Positions 25,804 through 34,349 of a stretch of DNA of 64,000 nt are shown in pieces. Below the pieces are notes generated by a model. The model saw only the letters and a list, made by a program, of their open reading frames with translations, ran no database searches and was not told where the DNA came from. The stretch comes from Janthinobacterium sp. LM6. GTDB taxonomy: Bacteria > Pseudomonadota > Gammaproteobacteria > Burkholderiales > Burkholderiaceae_D. The translations under genes were made by a program, and so were the position numbers. The stretch's first letter is position 1. Each line of letters opens with the position of its first letter. The stretch is from contig NZ_CP019510.1 in assembly GCF_002002885.1 (NCBI RefSeq), positions 4,960,001 through 5,024,000 on the forward strand, read 5' to 3'.

Positions 25804-27422
25804 GGGGTGTAGCCCGGAATGGCCGCCTCGTCGACGGCATCGATCTGGCTCGGATGCATGTGCTTTTCAGCGAAGGTCAGATAGACTTTGCTGCGGATGA
25901 AAACGTCGAACAGCTCCGGGTCGATATGCCCGTTCAGGCTGAAATTACCGAGGATGCGCAGGGATTCCGACAGCGGCTTGCCCTTTTTATACGGCCGGTC
26001 GCGCGCCGTCAGGGCCTCGAAAATGTCGGCAATCGCCATCAGCCGCGCCGGCACCGACATCTGCTCTTTCGTCAGCCCGCGCGGATAGCCCTTGCCATCC
26101 ATGCGCTCGTGGTGGCCGCCCGCGTATTCCGGCACCTTCTGCAGGTGCTTGGGCCACGGCAGCGCTTCGAGCATGCGGATCGAGACGCTGATATGGTTGT
26201 TGACGATGGCCCGCTCGGCCGCCGTCAGGGTGCCGGCGCGGATGGTCAGGTTTTCCGTCTCGTCGGCGTCGAGAAAATCGCGCAGTTCGCCGTCGGCGGC
26301 GCGCCAGCGGCGCCTGGCGATCTGCCGCACGCGCTCCTGGTCGGCCTGCGCCATGCTTTCGCCGCCGACATTCACCGTGCGGATGAAGTCGCGCTCTTCG
26401 CGCAGCGCCGCCTGCTCCTGTGCCAACGCGCGGGCGATGGCGTCCGCCTGCTGCGGCTGCGCCGCCTGCTGGCGCAAGGCCGCGATCTCCGCGTCGCGCA
26501 GCAGCACTTCGTAGCGCGTGTCGATCAGGGCGATACGATCAAAAATGGTTTCCAGCTTGGTCGCCTTGTCGACCACGTGCACGGGCGTGGTGATCTTGCC
26601 GCAGTCGTGCAGCAGGCCGGCCAGCCACAGCTGCTTGCGCTCGTTGTCGCTGAGCCGGAAATCAGCCAGCGGCCCCGTTTGCGTGGCGTGCGCGGCGTCG
26701 GCCAGCAGCATCGTCAGCTCGGGCACGAACTGACAGTGGCGGCCCGTGTACGGCGACTTTTCATCAATGCCGATATTGATCAACGTAACGAGCGATTCGA
26801 GCAGCTCTTCCAGCTGCGAAATGAGCAATTGATTCGTCAGCGCCACGCCCGCCTGCGCGGCCAGCGCCTCGATGAAGCGCTGGTCGGTGGAGGAAAAGGC
26901 GCGCACCTGGCCCGTTTCGCCATCCTTGGCATTGACCAGCTGCAGCACGCCGATCAGGTCGCCCTCGTGGTCGCTCATGGGCACCGTCAGGATCGATTGC
27001 GTATGGTAGCCGTGGTGGCGGTCGAAATCGCGCATGCCGGAAAAATTGAAGCCCTCGTCGCGATACACGTCGGCGATATTCACGCTGCGGCGCAGGTTCG
27101 CCGCATACGCGGCCACCGACGCCAGGTTCGGCTGGCCGACATCGTCAAACAGGGACACGCCAGGCAAGCCCATGTCGGCGCCCTGCGCGATGCCCAGGCT
27201 GTCGTTGACGCTGATGTCGAACGCCAGCTGGCGCCCCCCGGCCATGGGCCGGTACAGGGTGGCGCCGTCGGCGCCGCTCATGCTTTTTGCCAGCAGCACG
27301 ATGCGCTGCAACAGCGCGCCGATATCGTGTCCTTCGCCGCCCAGGCCATGGCCGAGCGCGACACTGAGTTCGGTCAATTGCTCCAGTCTGTGGGCGATTT
27401 TCTCAGGGTGCAACTGAGGCAT
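25800..27422 (-). CDS. GAF + HD-GYP protein, probable cyclic-di-GMP phosphodiesterase
   Basis: About 540 aa. The N-terminal GAF domain spans roughly residues 20-195 (SADGATLYRPM-like, SILTVPMSDHEGDLIGVLQLVN). The HD-GYP domain follows, with LLHDCGKITTP for the HD pair and HHERMDGKGYPRGL for the GYP loop. An insertion of about 130 residues, partly coiled coil, lies between these motifs and is longer than usual. HD-GYP proteins usually hydrolyse cyclic-di-GMP. Activity here is inferred from intact motifs. I use the ATG at 27422. A TTG at 27470 is in frame, and neither has a strong Shine-Dalgarno. Confidence 0.86.
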   Translation of the reverse strand: MPQLHPEKIAHRLEQLTELSVALGHGLGGEGHDIGALLQRIVLLAKSMSGADGATLYRPMAGGRQLAFDISVNDSLGIAQGADMGLPGVSLFDDVGQPNLASVAAYAANLRRSVNIADVYRDEGFNFSGMRDFDRHHGYHTQSILTVPMSDHEGDLIGVLQLVNAKDGETGQVRAFSSTDQRFIEALAAQAGVALTNQLLISQLEELLESLVTLINIGIDEKSPYTGRHCQFVPELTMLLADAAHATQTGPLADFRLSDNERKQLWLAGLLHDCGKITTPVHVVDKATKLETIFDRIALIDTRYEVLLRDAEIAALRQQAAQPQQADAIARALAQEQAALREERDFIRTVNVGGESMAQADQERVRQIARRRWRAADGELRDFLDADETENLTIRAGTLTAAERAIVNNHISVSIRMLEALPWPKHLQKVPEYAGGHHERMDGKGYPRGLTKEQMSVPARLMAIADIFEALTARDRPYKKGKPLSESLRILGNFSLNGHIDPELFDVFIRSKVYLTFAEKHMHPSQIDAVDEAAIPGYTP

Positions 27423-27620
27423 GTTGGCGGCAATCAGGTAATGGGCAAGCAAAAAAGGGGAAGTCGGCAAGCGCCAGTGTAACGGCCACCCTGCGCACTG
27501 TACATTACTTAGTTACAACAAAATGAAATAACTTGCCATATTGCAACACGCATAAATGTTGCCGCCAATCTCATTAATTAGAATAGAATCAACAATAATT
27601 ACACCGTAACAAGGTACTGA

Positions 27621-28517
27621 ATGAAATTCACGTTCAGGGGCGTGCGCGGCTCCATCCCCTCTCCCGGTCCGCGCACGGCGCGCTATGGCGGCAACACCAC
27701 GTGCATCGAAGTACGCACCGACAACGATAGCCTGATCATCCTCGATGCGGGCAGCGGCATCTTCTCGCTGGCGCAGCAACTGCCGCCGGGCGAACCCGTC
27801 GACGCGCACGTCTTCATCACGCACAGCCACTGGGACCACATCCACGGCCTGCCCATGTTTTCGCCCTTGTTCGTGGCCGGCAACCGCATGCGACTGCATG
27901 GCGCCTTTGATGCCATCAGCGGACGCGGCATCGAGCACGTGATGGCGGTGCAGCTGCAAGGCAGCTATTTTCCTGTCAGCGAAGCGGCCATGGCGGCCAG
28001 CATCGAGTACCGCACCCTGGTGCCCGGCGAAGCCGTCGAGGTGGGCGGCGCGCGCGTGCGCGGCGCGGAAATGAACCACCCTGTCGTCAATCTCGGCTAC
28101 CGCATCGACTGCGGCGGCGCCGCGCTGTTTTTCAGCGGCGACCATGAACCATTCTACAACCTGCATCCGCCCGGCCATGCCGAGCACGCGGCCTGCGCGG
28201 CGCGCAATGCGCAGCGCCAGGCCGGCATCGACGCGCTGATCGCCGGCGTCGATGCGCTGATCATGGATTGCTCCTACACGCGCGAGGAATACCCGGGCAA
28301 GCAGGGCTGGGGCCACGGCACCTTCGACGCTGCCTTCGACCTGGCCCTGCGCTGCGGCGCGCGGCGCCTGTACTGCACCCACCACGAACCGACGCGCAGC
28401 GACGAGCAGCTCGAAGCCGTGTTTGCCGACGTGATGGGCCGCTATGCGAGCCGCCTGGCAGGCTTGCAGGTGTTCCTCGCCAGCGAGGGGCTGACGGTGG
28501 AACTGGCCGGCACATAA
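27621..28517 (+). CDS. MBL-fold metallo-hydrolase, divergent from the HD-GYP/cyclase pair
   Basis: A 298-aa metallo-beta-lactamase-fold protein. The N-terminus FRGVRGSIPSPGPRTARYGGNTTCIEV is typical of a phosphodiesterase-like MBL group. The metal site is THSHWDHIHGLP, with further ligands in SGDHEPF and CTHHEP. Substrate is unknown. Related folds include cyclic-nucleotide and cyclic-phosphate phosphodiesterases, and the neighbours encode cAMP and c-di-GMP enzymes, so a second-messenger role is possible but only inferred. It is read away from the HD-GYP gene across an AT-rich gap of about 200 bp. Confidence 0.8.
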   Translation: MKFTFRGVRGSIPSPGPRTARYGGNTTCIEVRTDNDSLIILDAGSGIFSLAQQLPPGEPVDAHVFITHSHWDHIHGLPMFSPLFVAGNRMRLHGAFDAISGRGIEHVMAVQLQGSYFPVSEAAMAASIEYRTLVPGEAVEVGGARVRGAEMNHPVVNLGYRIDCGGAALFFSGDHEPFYNLHPPGHAEHAACAARNAQRQAGIDALIAGVDALIMDCSYTREEYPGKQGWGHGTFDAAFDLALRCGARRLYCTHHEPTRSDEQLEAVFADVMGRYASRLAGLQVFLASEGLTVELAGT

Positions 28518-28545
28518 AAAAAGGGAGCCGCAAGGCTCCCTTTTT
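28516..28545. terminator. Bidirectional terminator between the MBL gene and pit
   Basis: GGGAGCC-GCAA-GGCTCCC (28523-28540) is flanked by A7 on the left and T5 on the right, so it can stop both convergent transcripts. Confidence 0.9.
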
Positions 28546-28563
28546 ACTGGCGTTGACTATCCA

Positions 28564-29574
28564 TTACATGATGTGGTGGCCAATCCACCACGCGACTGCT
28601 GCGACGAAGGCCGACGCGGGAATCGTGAAGATCCAGGCCCAGACGATATTGCCGGCAACACCCCAGCGCACGGCGGACATTTTTTGCGACGAGCCGACGC
28701 CGACGATGGCGCCCGTGATGGTGTGCGTGGTCGACACGGGAATGCCCAGCGCCGTCGAGACGAACAGGGTGATCGCACCGCCCGTTTCGGCGCAGAAGCC
28801 GCCGACCGGTTTGAGCTTGGTGATCTTCTGGCCCATGGTCTTGACGATGCGCCAGCCGCCGAACAGCGTACCGAAGCTGATGGCCGTGTAGCACGAGATG
28901 ATGACCCACATCGGCGGCATGGCATCGGCCGCGCTCGAGTAACCGGCGGCGATCAGCAGCATCCAGATGATGCCGATGGTTTTTTGCGCATCATTGCCGC
29001 CGTGGCCCAGGCTGTAGGCGGCTGCCGAGACCAGCTGCAGGCGGCGGAACCACTTGTCGACCTTGCGCGGCGTCGAACGCACGAAGATCCACGACACGAG
29101 CAGCATCATGATGGAACCGAACACAAAGCCCAGCACAGGTGCGATCACGATGAAGGCCACCGTTTTCCACAGGCCGGCCGCGACCAGCGCGCCCGTGCCG
29201 GACTTGGCGACGGCGGCGCCCACCAGGCCGCCGATCAGCGCGTGCGAGGATGACGAAGGAATCCCGTAGTACCAGGTAAACAAATTCCAGAAGATGGCGC
29301 CCATCAGCGCGCCGAAGATCACGTACTGGTCGATCACCGCCGGGTCGATGGTTCCCTTTCCCACCGTGGCGGCCACGGTCAGCTGGTGGAACACGAAGAT
29401 GGCGACGAAGTTGAACGTGGCGGCCATGGCAACCGCGGTCTGCGGTTTCAATACGCCCGTCGAGACCACCGTGGCGATCGCGTTGGCGGCATCGTGGAAG
29501 CCGTTCATGAAGTCAAACAGCAGTGCGAGGACGATCAACAGGCCTAGCACGTAGATGCTGATTTGTATGGTCAT
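28564..29574 (-). CDS. pit: PiT-family inorganic phosphate transporter
   Basis: A 336-aa inner-membrane permease of the PiT family (Pit/PHO4) that imports phosphate, usually as a metal-phosphate with protons. Signature repeats are present in both halves: FDFMNGFHDAANAIATVVSTGVL near the N-terminus, and SLGHGGNDAQKTIG plus ALGIPVSTTHTITGAIVGVG later. About nine to ten membrane helices are predicted. It is the second gene after the DUF47 gene, 42 bp downstream, an arrangement known for Pit regulation in many bacteria. Confidence 0.93.
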   Translation of the reverse strand: MTIQISIYVLGLLIVLALLFDFMNGFHDAANAIATVVSTGVLKPQTAVAMAATFNFVAIFVFHQLTVAATVGKGTIDPAVIDQYVIFGALMGAIFWNLFTWYYGIPSSSSHALIGGLVGAAVAKSGTGALVAAGLWKTVAFIVIAPVLGFVFGSIMMLLVSWIFVRSTPRKVDKWFRRLQLVSAAAYSLGHGGNDAQKTIGIIWMLLIAAGYSSAADAMPPMWVIISCYTAISFGTLFGGWRIVKTMGQKITKLKPVGGFCAETGGAITLFVSTALGIPVSTTHTITGAIVGVGSSQKMSAVRWGVAGNIVWAWIFTIPASAFVAAVAWWIGHHIM

Positions 29575-29616
29575 TGTAGTTTCTTTTCTGATTCTGGTTC
29601 AGGACAGGCCCAACGC

Positions 29617-30243
29617 TTACGCGTTTTCGACGATGATGCCTTCGATAATATTGGACACATCTTCGCAACGGTCGGTCACGGTTTCCAGAATTTCGTAGAT
29701 CGCTTTCAGCTTGATCAGGTTGCGCACGTCCGGCTCGTCGCGGAACAGCTTGGACATGGCGGCGCGCATCACGTGGTCGGCGTCCGATTCAAGGCGGTCG
29801 ATCTCTTCGCAGATGGCGACGATCTTGCGCGAGTTATCCATGTTGTGCAGCATGGCGACGGCGTCGCGCACTTTTTCGGTACAGGCCAGCACCAGTTCGG
29901 CCAGGCGCTTGGCTTCCGGCGTGACGGCCTTCAGGTCGTACAGCGAGACGGTTTGCGCCGCATCTTCCAGCAGGTCGAGGATGTCGTCCTGGCGCGTGAT
30001 CAGCTGATGGATGTCATCGCGGTCGATCGGCGTGATGAAGGTCTTGTGCAGCATTTCCACGGTGGCGTAGGTGACTTTGTCCGCCTGTTTCTCGATGCTT
30101 TCGATCGCATGCACGCGGTTTTCCAGGTCGTCGAAATTGGTCATCAGGCCGAGCATCTCTTTGGCGCCCTTGACGCACAATTCCGCGTGCTGGTTAAACA
30201 ATTCAAAAAACTTGCCCTCAGTGGGCATCAAGCGTCCAAACAT
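29617..30243 (-). CDS. DUF47/PhoU-like accessory protein of the Pit transporter
   Basis: A 208-aa all-helical cytoplasmic protein of the DUF47 (PhoU-like, YkaA) family. The first residues MFGRLMPTEGKFFELFNQHAE and the motif ITRQDDILDLLEDAAQ are typical. The ATG at 30243 has GGAGAA at good spacing. An in-frame start 46 codons upstream would cross the dnaB terminator. It is immediately upstream of pit and is presumed to modulate phosphate uptake through the transporter. Confidence 0.9.
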   Translation of the reverse strand: MFGRLMPTEGKFFELFNQHAELCVKGAKEMLGLMTNFDDLENRVHAIESIEKQADKVTYATVEMLHKTFITPIDRDDIHQLITRQDDILDLLEDAAQTVSLYDLKAVTPEAKRLAELVLACTEKVRDAVAMLHNMDNSRKIVAICEEIDRLESDADHVMRAAMSKLFRDEPDVRNLIKLKAIYEILETVTDRCEDVSNIIEGIIVENA

Positions 30244-30287
30244 GTCATTCTCCGTTAAGCATTGAGTCGTATTATTTACTACAGAAA

Positions 30288-30313
30288 GCCGCCCCTTTTG
30301 ATGAAGGGGCGGC
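30288..30313 (-). terminator. Probable terminator of dnaB
   Basis: A perfect 10-bp stem (GCCGCCCCTT / AAGGGGCGGC) with a 6-base loop lies 25 bp after the dnaB stop codon. On the minus strand it is followed by TTTCTG, so the T-run is short. Confidence 0.6.
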
Positions 30314-30337
30314 CAATGGAATATCAGTGCTGCTGTG

Positions 30338-31723
30338 TTAGTCGCCTTGGTAAAGCGCCAGGCCACCACTGTAATTGCCAAATTTGGTGTACTGCCCCAT
30401 GAAGGTGAGGCGGATGCTGCCGATTGGACCGTTACGTTGTTTACCGATGATGATTTCGGCCGTTCCCTTGTCCGGCGAGTCGGGGTTATACACCTCGTCG
30501 CGGTAAATGAACAGGATCACGTCGGCATCCTGCTCAATAGCGCCCGATTCGCGCAAGTCGGACATGACAGGACGTTTATTCGGGCGTTGCTCCAGCGAGC
30601 GGTTCAGCTGGGACAGCGCAATCACGGGGCAACCGAGTTCTTTCGCCAGGCCTTTCAAGCCCCGTGAAATCTCGGAAATCTCCGTGGCGCGGTTGTCGCC
30701 CGGCGTATTGGCCGACATCAGCTGCAAGTAATCGACGATGATCAGGCCCAGCTTGCCGCACTGACGCGACAAACGGCGCGAGCGGGCGCGCAACTCGATG
30801 GAATTCAAGGCCGGCGTTTCATCGATGTACAACTGCGCGTCGTTCATCTTCTGGATCGCATTCGTCAGGCGCGGCCAGTCTTCGTCGTTCAGGCGGCCAG
30901 TGCGCAGGCGGTGCTGGTCGAGCTGTCCGACGGAGCCGAGCATACGCATGGCCAGCTGGGCGCCGCCCATCTCCATCGAGAACACGGCCACGGGCAAGCC
31001 GCTGTCGATGGCCACGTTTTCGCCGATATTGACGGAAAACGCCGTCTTGCCCATCGAAGGACGGCCCGCCACGATCACCAGGTCGCCCGGCTGCAGACCC
31101 GAGGTCATGCGGTCGAGGTCGATGAAACCGGTGGGCACGCCCGTGATTTCACTCTGGTTGTCGCGGCTGTACAATTCGTCGATGCGCTCGACTACCTGCG
31201 TCAGCAGGGGCTGGATGGCGGTCCAGCCCTGGGCGCCGCGCGCGCCTTCTTCGGCGATGGCGAAAATCTTCGATTCGGCCTCGTCAAGCATCTGCTTGAC
31301 TTCCTTGCCTTGCGGGCTGAAGGCCGTGCCGGAGATATCGTCGGCGACGGTAATGAGTTTACGCAGCACGCCGCGGTCGCGCACGATCTCGGCGTAGCGC
31401 CGGATGTTCGCGGCCGATGGCGTGTTTTGCGCCATGGCGTTCAGGTAAGCGAGTCCGCCCACATCATCGGCCTTGCCGAGCTGGGTCAGGGTTTCAAAAA
31501 CAGTAATGACATCGGCTGGCTTGGAAGCGTTAACCATCTTGACGATTTGCTCGAAGATGATGCGATGGTCATAGCGATAGAAATCCTCCGCATGCATGAA
31601 GTCGGCGATGCGGTCATATGCGGCATTGTCGCGCAGCAGACCACCGATAACGGATTGTTCTGCTTCGATCGAATGCGGCGGAATACGGAGGGAATCCAGT
31701 TGCGGATCAGAGGGGGCGTTCAT
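30338..31723 (-). CDS. dnaB: Replicative DNA helicase DnaB
   Basis: A 461-aa hexameric helicase of the replication fork. The N-terminal domain starts IPPHSIEAEQSVIGGLLRDN. The RecA-like domain has Walker A GRPSMGKTAFSVN (near residue 215) and Walker B LGLIIVDYLQLMS. The C-terminal GSIRLTF segment is normal. The start at 31723 gives the standard N-terminus. An in-frame start 33 codons upstream lies in the rplI terminator region. Location just after rplI is conserved in many proteobacteria. Confidence 0.96.
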   Translation of the reverse strand: MNAPSDPQLDSLRIPPHSIEAEQSVIGGLLRDNAAYDRIADFMHAEDFYRYDHRIIFEQIVKMVNASKPADVITVFETLTQLGKADDVGGLAYLNAMAQNTPSAANIRRYAEIVRDRGVLRKLITVADDISGTAFSPQGKEVKQMLDEAESKIFAIAEEGARGAQGWTAIQPLLTQVVERIDELYSRDNQSEITGVPTGFIDLDRMTSGLQPGDLVIVAGRPSMGKTAFSVNIGENVAIDSGLPVAVFSMEMGGAQLAMRMLGSVGQLDQHRLRTGRLNDEDWPRLTNAIQKMNDAQLYIDETPALNSIELRARSRRLSRQCGKLGLIIVDYLQLMSANTPGDNRATEISEISRGLKGLAKELGCPVIALSQLNRSLEQRPNKRPVMSDLRESGAIEQDADVILFIYRDEVYNPDSPDKGTAEIIIGKQRNGPIGSIRLTFMGQYTKFGNYSGGLALYQGD

Positions 31724-31793
31724 GGCGCGAATTATACCCGCTTCGGCGTGCTGGCAAAAATAAAGGGCTGAAAATGAGCGAAAAAAAGGCCAC

Positions 31794-31819
31794 AAAAAAG
31801 CCGGGCGAACCCGGCTTTT
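31794..31819 (-). terminator. Terminator of the rpsF-priB-rpsR-rplI operon
   Basis: On the minus strand AGCCGGG-TTCG-CCCGGCT is followed by T5. The UUCG tetraloop is especially stable. It lies 40 bp after the rplI stop. Confidence 0.92.
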
Positions 31820-31858
31820 CATAGTGCGGCAGCGCTTGCGGGCCAGGCCCGCAGACGA

Positions 31859-32314
31859 TTACGCGTTCGCGTCTGGAACGACAGCGATAACCACTTCCAC
31901 AACCACGTCGGTGTGCAGAGCAACCGAAACGTTGTGCTCGCCAACGATCTTCAGCGGGCCGGTAGGCATGCGGATTTGTGCTTTTTCAACAGCAAAACCT
32001 TGCTTGGTCAGCGCTTCAGCGATGTCGAAGTTGGTGACGGAACCGAACAGACGGCCATCAACACCAGCTTTTTGAGCAACTTGAACGGTCAGGCCGCTCA
32101 GTTTTTCGCCTTGGGCTTGCGATGCGGCCAGTTTAGCGGCAGCAGCTTTTTCCAGTTCGGCGCGCTTGACTTCGAATTCAGCCACAGCGGTTGCCGTAGC
32201 ACGACGTGCCAGGCGTTGCGGGATCAGGAAGTTACGTGCGTAACCGTCTTTGACTTTGACGACTTCGCCGAGGTTACCGACGTTAACAACTTTTTCTAAC
32301 AGAATGATTTGCAT
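31859..32314 (-). CDS. rplI: 50S ribosomal protein L9
   Basis: A 151-aa ribosomal protein with the standard N-terminal domain ([32 protein letters not shown]), long connecting helix and C-terminal domain ([14 protein letters not shown]). It binds 23S rRNA. It is the last gene of the rpsF operon, with AGGAGAA upstream of its ATG and a strong terminator after it. Confidence 0.97.
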   Translation of the reverse strand: MQIILLEKVVNVGNLGEVVKVKDGYARNFLIPQRLARRATATAVAEFEVKRAELEKAAAAKLAASQAQGEKLSGLTVQVAQKAGVDGRLFGSVTNFDIAEALTKQGFAVEKAQIRMPTGPLKIVGEHNVSVALHTDVVVEVVIAVVPDANA

Positions 32315-32341
32315 AGTTCTTCTCCAGGAATATCTGACCGA

Positions 32342-32632
32342 TTAAGCGTGGTGCAGATCGGTGTATGGCAGCAGCGCGAGGAAGCGAGCGCGCTTGATTG
32401 CGGTGTCAACTTGGCGCTGGTAGTGCGCTTTGGTACCGGTCAGGCGTGCTGGCATGATCTTGCCGTTTTCTTGGACGAAGTCTTTCAGCGTGTCGACGTC
32501 TTTGTAGTCGACTTGCTCAACGTGAGCTGCGGTGAAGCGGCAGAACTTCTTGCGTTTGAACAACGGGTTTTGCTGTTTGCGTTTTTCTTTAAGCTTGAGC
32601 TTATTTTTGTCGAACTTTTTACCGAATGCCAT
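32342..32632 (-). CDS. rpsR: 30S ribosomal protein S18
   Basis: A 96-aa ribosomal protein, a partner of S6 on the 30S platform. The core [20 protein letters not shown] and [18 protein letters not shown] are typical of S18. The basic N-terminal extension rich in Lys is normal for betaproteobacteria. It lies between priB and rplI. Confidence 0.97.
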   Translation of the reverse strand: MAFGKKFDKNKLKLKEKRKQQNPLFKRKKFCRFTAAHVEQVDYKDVDTLKDFVQENGKIMPARLTGTKAHYQRQVDTAIKRARFLALLPYTDLHHA

Positions 32633-32657
32633 GTCAGGCTCCTGTATCTAAAATGCG

Positions 32658-32957
32658 CTAGTCAGAATTGACTGCACTAAAATCAATGATGTGAAACACC
32701 AAACTCTTGCTGTTGCGGCTCTTCCTGGCCAGGAAACCCGTGAACTGATACACCCCGCCCAAGCTTGCCTGGCTGAACCGGCCTGAGATTTCGCCAGCGG
32801 CTAGCGCGGCAACATCAAACTCGGTCAAACGGGCAATCCCTGCTTCCATCTGCTGCGAACTGTGTTGCAATACTGCATTCACAATCGGCAGCCCTGCCGG
32901 GGTATAGCGCAATATTTCGCGCTCGGCAATGATGGCGGTTACTTGTAGCTGGTTCAG
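32658..32957 (-). CDS. priB: Primosomal replication protein N (PriB), with apparent CTG start
   Basis: A single-stranded-DNA-binding OB-fold protein that helps restart stalled replication forks. The product is about 99 aa: LNQLQVTAIIAEREILRYTP, then GLPIVNAVLQHSSQQMEAGI and EISGRFSQASLGGVYQFTGF. No ATG, GTG or TTG gives the family N-terminus. The first such codon in frame is TTG at 32912, inside the first strands. CTG at 32957 aligns with the usual MNxLQ start and has AGGA seven bases upstream, so I take it as the start. It lies between rpsF and rpsR, the conserved position. Confidence 0.85.
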   Translation of the reverse strand: MNQLQVTAIIAEREILRYTPAGLPIVNAVLQHSSQQMEAGIARLTEFDVAALAAGEISGRFSQASLGGVYQFTGFLARKSRNSKSLVFHIIDFSAVNSD

Positions 32958-32977
32958 CGCACGATCCTGGTCAAGAA

Positions 32978-33367
32978 TTAAGCTGCTGCTGCGGCTGGAG
33001 CGGCTGCTGGTGCTTCGGTGCGGTGGCTTTTGGCCGCGTCTTCGCGTTGTACCGATTTCATCATCGGCGAAGGAGCTGTTTCAGCTTTCTTCATTTTAAC
33101 GGTCAGGTGACGCAACACGGCATCATTGAATTTGAATGCTGTTTCCAACTCGACCAGGGTCTCGTTGTCGCATTCGATGTTCAGGCAGATGTAGTGTGCT
33201 TTAGGCAGCTTTTGGATCGAGTAAGCCATTTGACGGCGGCCCCAATCTTCCACGCGGTGAACCGAACCGCCGCGGGTGGTTACGCTGGCTTTGTAGCGTT
33301 CGATCATCGCGGGCACTTGCTCGCTTTGGTCCGGATGGACGATAAAGACTATTTCATAATGACGCAT
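32978..33367 (-). CDS. rpsF: 30S ribosomal protein S6
   Basis: A 129-aa ribosomal protein that binds 16S rRNA together with S18. [25 protein letters not shown] and [30 protein letters not shown] are characteristic. The Ala-rich tail after residue 105 is variable in the family. GAAGGAGTTTGC precedes the ATG. It is the first gene of the operon. Confidence 0.97.
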   Translation of the reverse strand: MRHYEIVFIVHPDQSEQVPAMIERYKASVTTRGGSVHRVEDWGRRQMAYSIQKLPKAHYICLNIECDNETLVELETAFKFNDAVLRHLTVKMKKAETAPSPMMKSVQREDAAKSHRTEAPAAAPAAAAA

Positions 33368-33585
33368 GCAAACTCCTTCAGGTCGGATTGATAATCGCCC
33401 ACCCCGGCGTCAAGACGGGTGTGGGAAGGTCAGCCGAAGATTATAACCGCCTTTTGCAAACGTTTCAATCATTCCTTGCACCAGCGCTGGAAAAGCCCGC
33501 GCACCGCCGCGCTTTCCACGCCTGGACAAGTATTTCTTGCGAAATTCGCCGAAAACACGGAAATCCCCTTGCATAGTGAACGATA

Positions 33586-33618
33586 CTGTACAAAAATACA
33601 GACTGTTCATATAGACAG
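33586..33618 (+). promoter_or_regulatory. Two tandem LexA (SOS) boxes upstream of lexA
   Basis: CTGT-N8-ACAG occurs twice: 33586-33601 (CTGTACAAAAATACAG) and 33603-33618 (CTGTTCATATAGACAG), separated by a single base. Both match the proteobacterial LexA operator core exactly. This indicates autoregulated lexA. Confidence 0.92.
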
Positions 33619-33642
33619 CATTTTAGTATGCACCCACCGCTC

Positions 33643-34278
33643 ATGATCAAGCTGACAGCACGACAAGAACAAATCCTGAACCTGATCAAGGACGCGATTG
33701 AAAACACGGGCTTTCCTCCCACCCGTGCCGAAATCGCCAATGAACTGGGTTTCAAATCGGCCAATGCGGCCGAAGAACATTTGCAGGCCCTGGCCCGCAA
33801 GGGCGCGATCGAGATTTCGCCCGGCACCTCGCGCGGCATCCGCCTGATCGGCGCGGCCGCCGAAGCGCTGCCGTCGAAGGTGCCGGCAGCGCTGCTGATG
33901 TCGCTGCCCCTGATCGGCCGGGTAGCGGCCGGGTCGCCCATCCTGGCGCAGGAAAACCTGGAAGCGAGCTACAACGTCGACCCGGCCCTGTTTTCGGCCA
34001 AGCCTGACTTCCTGCTGAAGGTGCGCGGCTGGTCCATGCGCGACGCCGGCATCATGGATGGCGATTTATTGGCCGTCAAGAAGGTCGACAGCGCCAAGAA
34101 TGGCCAGATCGTCGTCGCCCGCATCGGCGACGAAGTCACCGTCAAGCGCTACAAGAAGACCGGTTCCGTCATCGAATTGCTGCCGGAAAACCCCGACTTC
34201 AAGGTGATTACCGTGTCGCCGGAAGATGAGTTTGCATTGGAAGGTTTGGCCGTCGGACTCATGCGCAGCTGGCATTAA
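33643..34278 (+). CDS. lexA: LexA repressor
   Basis: A 211-aa SOS repressor and self-cleaving protease. The winged-helix N-terminus is [34 protein letters not shown]. The cleavage site is Ala96-Gly97 (RVAAGSP), and the catalytic dyad is Ser131 (RGWSMRDAG) and Lys147 (LLAVKK). I use the ATG at 33643, which gives the common MIKLTARQ start. An ATG five codons earlier is possible. Neither has a clear Shine-Dalgarno, and the second SOS box ends only 25 bp upstream. Confidence 0.95.
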   Translation: MIKLTARQEQILNLIKDAIENTGFPPTRAEIANELGFKSANAAEEHLQALARKGAIEISPGTSRGIRLIGAAAEALPSKVPAALLMSLPLIGRVAAGSPILAQENLEASYNVDPALFSAKPDFLLKVRGWSMRDAGIMDGDLLAVKKVDSAKNGQIVVARIGDEVTVKRYKKTGSVIELLPENPDFKVITVSPEDEFALEGLAVGLMRSWH

Positions 34279-34284
34279 GAGGGA

Positions 34285-34313
34285 AAGCGCTTGCATCATA
34301 CCTGCGAGCGCTT
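34285..34313. terminator. Weak hairpin after lexA
   Basis: AAGCGCTTGCA and TGCGAGCGCTT pair with one wobble around a 7-base loop, 7 bp past the lexA stop. There is no T-run, so it may be only a transcript-end stabiliser. Confidence 0.4.
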
Positions 34314-34349
34314 AACTCCCATCCCATTGAGCACATCGGCAAGACTGTC

